The notes beneath the pieces were generated by a model, which was not told where the DNA came from, did not search any database, and saw only the letters and a list, made by a program, of their open reading frames with translations. A program made the position numbers and the translations under genes. 64,000 nucleotides of DNA from Onthophagus taurus (lineage: Eukaryota > Arthropoda > Insecta > Coleoptera > Scarabaeidae), in contig NC_091971.1 in NCBI RefSeq assembly GCF_036711975.1, positions 10,175,501 to 10,239,500 of the forward strand, written 5' to 3'. Shown here piece by piece: positions 34,358-45,188 of the stretch; the stretch's first letter is position 1, and every line of letters begins with the position of its first letter.

Positions 34358-35761
34358 ATGGTGAAATGTTGTCCATTAAGATTAACAGTAGTCATTTTAA
34401 CATCACTTGGTTTTGCTATTTTATACGGTATAAGAGTAAACATAGCAATGACCATAGTTCGTATGGTGAAACGAACGAATGGAAATAATTCAAATATTAG
34501 TAAGATTATTGAAGGTCCATGCGGGAATAGAACAGTGAATAAAAAAGATTTAAATGAAGGGGAGTACGAGTGGTCAAATGAACTTCAAGGTGTAATTCTA
34601 AGTTCTTATTATTGGGGTTACATGGTAGTGATGATTCCTGGAGCTAGATTATCAGAATTAAGTAGTGTAAAATGGGTTTGGTTTGGGGCTGTAGTTATAA
34701 ATATGATTGGTAGTTTAATCACCCCGATTTGTGCTGATTTTCATTATGGTGCATTATTAGCAGTAAGAATAATGCAAGGTTTCGCAGGTGGAATCTTAAT
34801 TACTGCAATGCCTTTAATTTTGGGGCGATGGGTACCTGTTCATGAACGAAATACCATGAGTGGAATAACATTTTCTGGGGCTATGGTAGGTTTGGTAGCG
34901 AGTACGGTTACAACTGGATTAATTGAGATTCATTTAGGATGGAAAGCTGTTTTTTACGTGATGGGTGGTGCTTGTGTACCGTATTTAATAGCTTGGGTTG
35001 TTTTTCTTGCTGATTTTCCCGAAAAGTCTAACTTAATAAATCAAGAAGAACTCGAAATGATTTTAAACTCGTTGGGGGACACAAAAGGAGGGTATAAAAA
35101 GAAAATCGTTATCTATTGGAAAAGGATATTTAAATCGATACCTTTTTGGGGGTTAGTTATCACTCATGGTTGCGCAAATTGGGTTGGGTATTTTCTTGCA
35201 ACAGATTTAGCTATTTACATGGATAAAGTTTTTCAAGTAGATATGGATTACATCACTATTTACATAGCAAGTGGTGGTACTGCAAGTTGGATATTTAGCA
35301 TAGCTTTAGGAAGAACTCTGGATTATTTAAGAAAATATAAAAATTACACACAAACAACGTCTAAGAGAATAGCTACGATAGTTAGTTATGGTCCCATGTC
35401 AACGTTCTTTTGTATCATGGCCTTCGTTGGTTGCCACACTACTTTAGGCATCGTATTATGTATACTCATTTATATGGCATTTGGCGGAACTTATTGCGGT
35501 TGGTTATCGAACCATGTCGATATCGGCCCAAAAATCGCAGCAACTTTAATGGCTTTAACAAACACAGTTGGTACAGTTTCCGGTATAGTTGTACCTATAT
35601 TTGTCGGTGCGATTATCGGTGATGGTTTGGACATTAATTCTTGGTTTATTATTTATTTAGTAACCGCTGGTTTCGCTATACTTGTCCTTTTATTTTTTTT
35701 GCTTATGTGCTCGGGTGAGAATCAAAATTATTATGATGAAGTTGAAGTTACATCGAATTAG
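34358..35761 (+). CDS. SLC17/MFS anion cotransporter-like carrier (467 aa, intronless)
   Basis: This is a paralogue of the divergent minus-strand carrier. It begins MVKCCPLRLTVVILTSLGF and has the TM1 family motif GIRVNIAMTIV with Arg and Asn intact. It continues with a hydrophilic loop carrying N-glycosylation sites, YYWGYMVVMIPGARL, RIMQGFAGG, GRWVPVHERNTMSGITFSGA, GWKAVFYVMGG, a central cytoplasmic loop (residues about 220-255), HGCANWVGYFL, GRTLDYLRKY and NHVDIGPKIAATLMALTNT, which is identical in the two genes. About 12 membrane segments are expected. Length and order match SLC17 carriers. Both copies lack introns, so the pair could derive from one intron-poor ancestor or a retrocopy followed by inverted duplication. 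Ligand unknown. Confidence 0.92.
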   Translation: MVKCCPLRLTVVILTSLGFAILYGIRVNIAMTIVRMVKRTNGNNSNISKIIEGPCGNRTVNKKDLNEGEYEWSNELQGVILSSYYWGYMVVMIPGARLSELSSVKWVWFGAVVINMIGSLITPICADFHYGALLAVRIMQGFAGGILITAMPLILGRWVPVHERNTMSGITFSGAMVGLVASTVTTGLIEIHLGWKAVFYVMGGACVPYLIAWVVFLADFPEKSNLINQEELEMILNSLGDTKGGYKKKIVIYWKRIFKSIPFWGLVITHGCANWVGYFLATDLAIYMDKVFQVDMDYITIYIASGGTASWIFSIALGRTLDYLRKYKNYTQTTSKRIATIVSYGPMSTFFCIMAFVGCHTTLGIVLCILIYMAFGGTYCGWLSNHVDIGPKIAATLMALTNTVGTVSGIVVPIFVGAIIGDGLDINSWFIIYLVTAGFAILVLLFFLLMCSGENQNYYDEVEVTSN

Positions 35762-35812
35762 ATTTATATATTTTTTGTTTACTCAAATAGATTTATTTAT
35801 CAATTTAAGCTT

Positions 35813-35818
35813 TTTATT
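35813..35818 (-). promoter_or_regulatory. Polyadenylation signal of the trypsin gene
   Basis: AATAAA on the minus strand begins 13 bases after the trypsin stop codon (35,831-35,833), a compact 3' UTR typical of digestive protease genes. Confidence 0.55.
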
Positions 35819-35830
35819 TATGTAAAAAAA

Positions 35831-36718
<888 letters not shown>

Positions 36719-36770
36719 CTTTAAACCAAAAATGAACTGGGTGTGATGATCCTAATGAAAGTTATGGTCA

Positions 36771-36776
36771 TTTATA
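36771..36776 (-). promoter_or_regulatory. TATA box of the trypsin gene
   Basis: Minus-strand GGTATAAATG lies about 29 bases before an initiator-like ATCATCACA and 53-58 bases before the ATG, giving a 5' UTR of about 28 bases. Spacing fits a focused TATA promoter of a highly expressed gut gene. Confidence 0.6.
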
Positions 36777-36984
36777 CCTAGCACTTTATCAATATGGGGA
36801 TTTTAATTTATCTTTTTTGAAACGTTAAATTTGATAACATCTTTTTAAAAGGATTGGATTTAATTAAAATGGTGTTAAATGGATAAATTTAAAAGAATTG
36901 GAGAAATACATGATTGATAACGGTAATTTTTTAAATTTAAATGATTATTTCACGTATCACAAATACAATGAAATATAAATTTAA

Positions 36985-37795
36985 AAAAAAACGTGTCTTA
37001 TGAACGAATCGAGATATCAACATGAAATAAAGAAAATTTTAAAGCAAATTTAATGTAGATTTAGTGTGCCATAAATAATTTTTTATTTTCTTTAAACATC
37101 GTTGTTATGAATTTTTAAACCCAACTTGGCATATTTGATTATTAAGTTTTAAGAGCAGATATTAAAAAAATCGTATCTCAAAAACTAATTGAGATATCAT
37201 CATGAAATAAAAAACAATTTAAAGGAAATTTATTTAGTATTTAATATGTTGATGATCATTTCTTCGCATCTTCAAATTTCGGAGTTATGATTTTTTGATT
37301 GCAACCTCGCATAACATTAAACATAAATATTAGGATAACTAATCTTTACGTATCTTAAAAACTATTTGAGATATCGTTATAAACTAAAAAGTAGTTTAAA
37401 GCAAATTTAATGTAGATTTAATGTGCAATGAATATTTTTTTATTTTCCATAAACATCGTTGTTATGAATTTTTAAACCCAACTTGGCGTGTTTGATTATT
37501 AAGCTTTAAGAGTAAATATTAAAAAAATCGTATCTCAAAAACTAATTGAGATATTATCATGAAACAAAAAACAATTTAAAGTAAATTTATTTAGTATTTA
37601 ATGTATTGAAGGTCATTTCTTTGAGTCTTCAAATTTCGGAGGTATGATTTTTTGATTGCAACCTTGCATAACCTTAAACATAAATGTTAGGATAACTAAT
37701 TTTGATGTGTCTCAAAAACTAATTGAGATATAGTTATGAATTAAGAAGCACTTTAAAGCAAATTTAATGAAGATTTAATGCGCCTGAAATAATAA
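36985..37795. repeat. Tandem array, ~357-bp dimeric unit (about 2.3 copies)
   Basis: Two diverged half-units of ~180 bp alternate. One half is marked by TCGTATCTCAAAAACTAATT at 37,171 and 37,528, the other by ACGTGTCTTATGAACGAATC-type sequence at 36,991, 37,348 and 37,704. The half-units share GAGATATC, AATTTAAAG and AGTATTTAATG-type words. Each half carries the inverted repeat ATCTCAA...TTGAGAT. It lies just downstream of the minus-strand P450 pseudogene. Confidence 0.85.
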
Positions 37796-37849
37796 GATAA
37801 AGTTAGAAAATAATTTAACAATAAGAGGTAGATTCACATAATCAATTAA

Positions 37850-39579
37850 TTAATTTCCAGAAGCTAGCTTAACTTCTAATCCATTATATGGTTTAAGAAT
37901 CAAATCCGGCAACCATTCTGGAGTAAAACCTTCTGATTCGAGAACTTCAAAGTGTCTCGATACTTTTGAAATGGTTGATTTCATTTCTAACATTGCGAAT
38001 CTTTGTCCTAAAAAATATTTTTTAAGAGAACATTTTAAATTATTCAATTAAAAGTTATTTACCAACACAATTTCTTGGTCCAGCACTGAATGGAACATAA
38101 CTGAAAGGATCTCTACTAGTTTGATTTTCAGGAGAAAATCTTTCTGGGTCAAATTTTTCCGGGTCAGGATAAAGTTTTGGGTTTCTGTGAAGAGCCCATG
38201 TGAAAATTGCAAAAAACCTTTGCATTTTAAGATTGTTAAGAATCAAATAATTTATTTTATTTTTTTTGTGTTACCTAATTTGGTTTCTTTTAGAACTTTC
38301 CTTCCAAAAAATGGTACAGATGGATACAATCTTAAAGCTTCTTTAATAACCATTTCTAAATACCTCATGTTCTGCAAATCTTCGTGTGATATGGCTCTGT
38401 GTTTATCATCGCCGAATATTGTGTTTAATTCTTCCACAACTTTTGTCTACATAAATAATTTGTTTTTTAAGCAATAATTAGTACTTTGTTAATTATTACC
38501 TGAATTTGTCGGTTTATACTTAAATAATATAAAGTAGCTGCGATTGCAAAAGCTGTTGTGTCATGACCCTGAAAACAAAACAAAAATTAAAATTATATAG
38601 ATAAAAGAAATTTGTTATAGATTTTTACCTCGAACATAAATGTATCAACTTCTTGACGAATTTCATAATTAGTCATTGGTCGGTCATCAATTTTAGATTG
38701 CAACAATAAATCCAAAAACGCCAATCTTTTCTTTTTACCAACAGCTAATTTCAATTACAGATTCTGTATATTCGTGGAGTTCTTTTAAAATTGGTTTTTC
38801 TCTTTTATAATCACTCGTAAAATAATACGAAATATTAAATATTTTATGCGCTTTAAAAAGACGTTCTCTTAAAATCATGCTCATCTCTCACGTTTCTTAC
38901 ATATTTGGATTCAGAATTTAATTGTGCATTAACTTTAGTCCCCATCGCAGTTTCTATAAAAGAATAAATAAATAACTATGATAAAAATTTAATTTGAATT
39001 TACCACTAATATCATCTAAAGCACATAAAGCTGATCGCTCATAAATATCCACTTTAGATCCTTGGGGTATCTCTTTTAATTTCTTTACGAAAACGCTAGA
39101 ACATGAATCAAAAATGTCAATAAATTGTTCTAAAATTTCAAAGTGAAAAGTTGGTGTGATGATTCTTCTTGTTTTTTCCATTTTTCAGCTAAAAATGAAA
39201 TTGAAATGTATTTTTATTTTGAAATGAATAGTTTTTTATAAACATTTATAAAAGAAGGTCGTATTGAGCAGATTTATCCAAAATTTTTGTCGTGCTCAAA
39301 ACAGCTTCAACATCATCGTAATTTGACATCAATAAAAGTATTTAACGGTATCATCATATAATTTTTGCAGAATTTCTATAAAAAAATGACATCGAATTCA
39401 AATTTAAGTATCAAATTTTTTTTAGAACTTAGAACAGAAAAATCAAAACCGTTTCCAAATATTGGTACTCCTTTGGGTCCAGGGATATGTTCAAGTTGTT
39501 TAATATATTTTCGTTGTATCATTAAAAATCTTACAACCCATTCTATTAAAAAAATGGCTATAAGAGTGGCGTAAAACAT
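37850..39579 (-). pseudogene. CYP4-type P450 pseudogene with all seven introns
   Basis: Exon counterparts are E1 from 39,579 to about 39,425, E2 remnant 39,380-39,248, E3 39,188-39,004, E4 38,953-38,629, E5 38,568-38,500, E6 38,446-38,275, E7 about 38,217-38,063 and E8 38,007-37,850. Recognisable family parts are [45 protein letters not shown] (ExxR), [22 protein letters not shown] and MLEMKSTISK. Lesions: the exon 1 donor is lost, exon 2 has a large internal deletion and a stop before the LGTGLLTS block, and E3 has a one-base deletion in the A-run after TGG. E4 has a two-base deletion near 38,887 and lacks about a dozen codons near 38,755. E7 has lost its start, shifting frame. It is head-to-head with the intact gene at 40,204 and retains the fullest intron set of the cluster. 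Confidence 0.93.
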
Positions 39580-40203
39580 TTTTAAATTTCAATTTTCTCA
39601 GAAGTTAAGATTCAACTCATGCAAATTATCGAAATAAACTGTATTTATGGATTAAAATATTGATAAGAAAGACATTAACTTGTTCTTCATTGATAAGAAT
39701 TAATAATATTAGAACTTTGGTATCAAATATTTTGTAATTACATGATTCATTCAGTCGTTACTAAGCCAATAAAGCTTTTTGCAGCCGAAAAAAATTATTA
39801 AAACAAATAAATAAATATTGATTTTTATTTTATTTTTCTGTCTGGATCAAAGTTAGTTTTTATAGATCATTATCTACATTATCTAAATTCTAAATCGTTA
39901 GAATAAATGATTCAGCACGAAAATCATACCTGAACATTTTCTGAAACATTATTTAAGATTTTCCTCAATATTTTGCGTAATATACTTTTTAAAGGAAAAC
40001 AAAACAAAATTTACATTAATTTTTAGTTTGACTATAAAATAAAGTGATTTTGATTATTTTTATCAGATAAGGTCATGTCTGATAGACCTTGTATCTATTG
40101 CATCATTTACTTATGTTCTATCTATTATCTTATCTAATGTTCCGCGTTAACAAATTCATCACTACTCCAGTCAACACATACAACATTCTCGTCTTCAAAC
40201 AGT
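39580..40203. other. Spacer between head-to-head P450 genes
   Basis: 624 bases separate the pseudogene start from the next intact P450 start. No TATA box is convincing for the plus-strand gene; a CCAGTCAACA patch near 40,160 could be an initiator. No other feature is seen. Confidence 0.4.
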
Positions 40204-42025
40204 ATGTTGTTTGCTACATTCGTTGTCGCGATAGTTTTAGGATTGTTATTTAAATTTTGTTTAACACAGAAAAGAAAATGGAAACTTTTAGAACATATTC
40301 CTGGCCCGAAAGGTGTTCCAATTGTTGGAAGTGTTGCAGAATTTGCGATTCATCCAACCAGTAAGATTATATTATATTGATTGTTGTCTACTTTAATTTT
40401 CATTGTAATAACCTACTCTTGTATAGAACTCCTTCCAAAGATGTGTGATCATGCTAAAAAATTCGGAGGATTAGTAAAATACAATTTCTTTTGGATGCAA
40501 TCACTTCAGATTTCTGATTATGATCATATCGAAGCTATTTTAGGTACAACTAAAGTCTTAGATAAATCTGAGGAATATGAATATCTTCATAAATGGCTAG
40601 GAACTGGTTTATTAACAAGTGGACGTACGTTAATTAATTAATGTTTGATTTATAAAAAAATAAATGTTATATCGATTTTTTTAGCTGAAAAGTGGAAAAA
40701 AACTAGAAGAATTATCACCCCAACATTTCATTTTGAAATCCTTGAACAATTTATCGATGTTTTTGATTCTTGTTCTAACATTTTAATTAAAAAATTAAAA
40801 GAAATTCCCAAAGGTACCAACGTGGATATTTATGAACATTCAACTTTGTGTGCTTTAGATGTTATATGCGGTAATTAATATGTATATAAAAAAAAACTGT
40901 GTAATTCCAATAATATTCTTTTTATATCAGAAAGTGCAATGGGAACTAAAGTCAATGCCCAATTAAATTCTCACTCAAAATACGTTACTAATGTAAAAGA
41001 AATCAGTAGAATTATAAGAGGACGTCTTTTCGAACCTTTTAAAATCTTATTTTTCACATATATTTTTACAAAAGATTATTGGTTAGAAAAACAAATTCTT
41101 AAAGAACTACACGAATACACCGACTCAGTTATTCGTAAGAGAAGAGATGAATTACTTAACTCAACTGAAAATGTTGGTAAAAAGAGGAGATTAGCGTTTT
41201 TAGATTTATTATTGCAATCAAAAATTGATGATAGACCCATGACTGATGATGAAATAAGACAAGAAGTTGATACCTTTATGTTTGAAGTATTAAATAAAAA
41301 TAAATTTTATTTCAATTTTAATATTTACTAATTGTTTTAGGGTCATGACACAACCGCTTTTGCAATCGCTTGTACTATATATTGTTTAAGTCAATATTCA
41401 GATATTCAAGTAAGTTCTCTATATTATTTTAGATTGTAAACAAATTTTTTATATTAAATTTATAGCAAAAAGTTGTTGATGAATTAATCGAAATTTTCGG
41501 TGATGATAAATTTAGAACTGTAACCTACGAAGATTTGCAAAACATGAAATATTTAGAAATGGTGATAAAAGAAACGTTAAGACTTTACCCCTCGGTTCCA
41601 TTTTATGGGCGAAAAGCTTTAGAAGAAACCCAAATTGGTACGACAACCATTCCTTCTTCAGTAACATGCACGATTTTCGCTTGGGGTCTTCATAGAGACC
41701 CTAAAATTTATCCTGATCCTGAAAAATTCGATCCTGAAAGGTTTACATTAAACAACCAAAACGAAAGAGGACCTTTTAGTTACATTCCTTTTAGCGCAGG
41801 ACCAAGGAATTGCATTGGTAATTTGTTATTTCAGATAAAAGTAAATAAACAAATAATTTTTTTATAGGACAAAGATTTGCTATGTTAGAGATGAAATCCA
41901 CGATTTCAAAGGTTTTAAGAAACTTTGAAGTTGTCTCAGCTCCTGATTTTACACCAGAATGGTTACCTGATTTAATCCTTAAACCTTATAACGGATTAAA
42001 GATTAGATTGATTCCAAGAAATTAA
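40204..42025 (+). CDS. CYP4-type cytochrome P450, 491 aa, 7 exons
   Basis: Exons are 40,204-40,360, 40,427-40,624, 40,685-40,870, 40,931-41,286, 41,341-41,409, 41,466-41,817 and 41,868-42,025, all GT-AG with continuous frame. It is a haem-thiolate monooxygenase anchored in the ER by the N-terminal hydrophobic segment (MLFATFVVAIVLGLLF). Landmarks are the Pro hinge HIPGPKGVPIVG (about 35-46), PTFHFEILEQFID, the I-helix [15 protein letters not shown] with Glu at about 299 (the CYP4 residue that can esterify haem), K-helix ETLR (358-361), [12 protein letters not shown] and the haem loop [10 protein letters not shown] with the Cys ligand at about 438. It lacks the intron that paralogues have after the ETxIG block. 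Fatty-acid or hydrocarbon omega-hydroxylation is the family norm; the actual substrate is unknown. Confidence 0.95.
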
Positions 42026-42828
42026 CGGTTATTTACAGCTGTGAATACTTATAATGTTAATATAAATAATTTTTAAATTAATTATTAAAAAATAGAAACA
42101 TTAAACTTAAATTAATCAGATCAAATTTATTTATTTATTAGTTAAGAGTTAAGTTAAACCGTTTATGGTGACAAATTTATCAACAAGGATTGAGAGATAA
42201 AACATCGGAGAATATACCATTTTCCATTTTGCTCATCTTATTCACCAGAAAATCATATTTGTTAAAAATTGTGTCCATACTTGTGATTGGATGCGTTGGG
42301 TTGGGTTGGTTAAAAAGTTCCAATTCATAAATAGTCAAGTTTAAAGTCAATAGCTTAAGATAATAAAAACTTTGGTTATTTGATAAGTATGGAGTGGGCA
42401 GAAATTTTTGTAAATCTATAATATATATCTTATAACCTTCGTTTTACCCTTGGATTTTTTTACTTCCTTCTTTAACATATTTTTTTAGTTTATACCTACT
42501 ATCTGCTTCTTTCAAGTGATCATCACTCTTTATATCCCAATTCTTCTCATCACTCCAGTATTTTTTTAAAATCTGCTTTCTAGATTTTGGAGATACAATT
42601 CTTTACTTCATTGAAAAATGGAGATACTGCTTTCTCATAAATACAATAAAGTAGTAAGTAATCCAAGCAACATAGAGTTACGATTTTTTGTCAAAATAAC
42701 AAAGCAAATGTATGTAGATTGAAAATGATATAGTTTTATACAGATAAGACTTTTTTAATTGAATTCAACTTTATTTATATCAGGTTTGTCGTTAGCAACC
42801 TCATTGTAACAATCCCAATAGGATATAT
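42026..42828. other. Intergenic stretch
   Basis: No gene is seen. This is AT-rich sequence between the P450 3' end and the inverted satellite array. A GGGTTGGGTTGG patch occurs near 42,297. Confidence 0.5.
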
Positions 42829-44213
42829 AAGTGTCCTCTTTCCAACGAGCCAACAAGTTTTGAAAAATAACTTTTAGTTTTTGAGAAAACAATATTTGAA
42901 ATTTTCGATGTTGCAATTTTCATCAATAATTTTCAAAATTCGCTATAAAATTCATTTCTTGAAGGATCCTTGTGGAAATATCACCAATTTTTAATTGAAG
43001 TATCCTTTTTTTAATGCAACAAGTCGTTTTGAAAAATCACTTTCAGTTCTTGAGAAATAAATTTTTGAAATAATCGACAATTTTTTCGAATTTCGCAATT
43101 TTCGCCTATTAAATTTTAATAATTCGTATAAAATCGATTTCTTGGAATATGGGTATGAAAATTTCCCAAAATGTTAATAAAAGTGCCCTCTTTCCAATGA
43201 GCCAACACGTTTTGAAAAATAACTTTTAATTTTTGAGAAAACAATATTTGAAGTTTTCATAAAATTTTCGATGTTGCAATTTTCATCGATAACTTTCAAA
43301 ATTCGCTATAAAATTCATTTCTTGAAGGATCCTTGTGGAAATATCGCCAATAATTAATTAAAGTATCCTCTTTTTAATGCAAAAAGCAGTTTTGAAAAAT
43401 CACTTTTAGTTCTTGAGAAATAAATTTTTGAAATAATCAACAATTTATTCAAATTTTGCAATTTTCACCGATTAAGTTTTAAAAATTCGTATAAAATCCA
43501 GTTCCTGGAATAGAAGTATGAAAATTTCCCAAAGTGTTAATAAAAGTGTCCTCTTTCCAATGAACTAACACGTTTTGAAAAATAACTTTTAGTTTTTGAG
43601 AAAACAATATTTGAAATTTTGATAAAATTTTCGATGTTGCAATTTTCATCGATAACTTTCAAAATTCCCTATAAAATTCATTTCTTGAAGGATCCTTGTG
43701 GAAATATCGCCAATTATTAATTAAAGTATCCTCTTTTTAATGCAACAAGCCGTTTTGAAAAATCACTTTTAGTTCTTGAGAAATAAATGTTTGTAATAAT
43801 TGACAATTTTTTCGAATTTTGCAATTTCCGCCGATTAAACTTTAATAATTCGTATAAAATCGATTTCTTGGAATATGAGTACGAAAATTTCCCAAAATGT
43901 TAATAAAAGTGTCCTCTTTCCAATGAATCAACCCGTTTTGAAAAATAACTTTTAGTTTTTGAAAACACAATATTTGAAGTTTTGATAAAATTTTCGATGT
44001 TGCAATTTTCATCGATAATTTTCAAAATTCGCTTAAAATTCATTTCTTGAATGATCCTGGTGGAAATATCACCAATTATTAATTAAAGTATCCTCTTTTT
44101 AATGCAAAAAACCGTTTTGAAACATCACATTTAGTTCTTGAAAAATAAATGTTTAAAATAATCGACAATTTTGAAAATTGAAAACCCATTTTGAAAAATA
44201 ACTTAGTTTTTAT
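42829..44213 (-). repeat. 363-bp dimeric satellite, 4 copies, inverted orientation
   Basis: Copies of the same satellite as 56,330-62,090 lie in reverse-complement orientation. The GGATCC landmark falls at 42,964, 43,327 and 43,690, with a mutated counterpart (TGATCC) at about 44,052, a 362-363 bp period. Half-units of about 181 bp are recognisable by TTTTGAAAAATAACTTTTAG and TTTTGAAAAATCACTTTTAG. Copies are more diverged than those of the large array, and the right end peters out in a degraded half-unit, so this array is probably older. Confidence 0.9.
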
Positions 44214-45118
44214 TGTTAGTGGTTTTATTGTTATATGCTAGTATTATTCACTACGATATGAAAAGTTATTGCTATTAAAATTATTAATTAAGAAGATTGA
44301 TTGTTTGTAGAAATAACAATCATCAAAAATAATAATGAAAAAACTCCGTGAAAGTAGCAATGACGAAAGAGATGATTACATTTGTTTTGTAAACTTGAGA
44401 CGCAATTAAACCAAGATATGATTAAGAAGAACAGAATTTTATAGAAATATTCTTGTTGACAGCGTTAAAAGTTAATTATTATAATTTAAATACGTATTAT
44501 TAATGTTAAATTCAACTCAATCATCTATATTCTTTCTAATGAAACAAATTACTAATTTATTTTTTATATTAAATTATTTTCCTTTATACAATTACATTTA
44601 ACATTGTAAAGCTTTCACTATTCCACCTTGGTTTGACTGAAAATATACGATTTTTTATTGAAAAAATCTCAAGTTCAGCCGGCTATACTTTCAAATGAAC
44701 CTAAAAATTGCAAAGTAAAGGTTTCTCTCTATTATGTAATAATAACCCGTTTATTAAAAATGTAAAAACTAACATGGGATTAATTTTCAAATAAAATAAT
44801 CGTAACGTAATTATTAATACGCAACAATTTTATAAACATTTTGCTTGAAATCGACGTCAATTTAACTTCAAGTGAACCTGAAATAAATTTTAGTTCGTAA
44901 TTAATTCAGCACAAACATTAATTTAGACGTAATAGTTTCGAAATGTTTTATATTTACAAAATTATGAATTAATCTAAGAAAATGAAACATGGTGTATTAT
45001 TCATAATTATTTACAAATATTCCTAAAATATTACCAATCTTATTTATATCAAATCTTAAAACCATCTCTAAATGTTATTGTTATTATCGCCTTGCCTAAA
45101 AATTTCTTATCACCATCT
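44214..45118. other. Intergenic stretch
   Basis: AT-rich sequence without recognisable genes or repeats, up to the promoter of the next P450. Confidence 0.5.
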
Positions 45119-45155
45119 TATAAATACAGATAACTCTTCAAAAGTGGCCCTCAGT
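45119..45155 (+). promoter_or_regulatory. TATA/Inr core promoter of the second intact P450
   Basis: TATAAATA (45,119-45,126) lies about 32 bases before TCAGTT (45,151-45,156), the arthropod initiator consensus. The ATG follows at 45,189, giving a 5' UTR of about 36 bases. Confidence 0.65.
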
Positions 45156-45188
45156 TCTATTTCATATTGTATCACGAATTTTAAAATA

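Noticed and set aside
36985-37795. CRISPR-like or prokaryotic repeat array
   Set aside because: Units are continuous dimers without unique spacers, in a clearly eukaryotic intron-containing context; they are satellite DNA.
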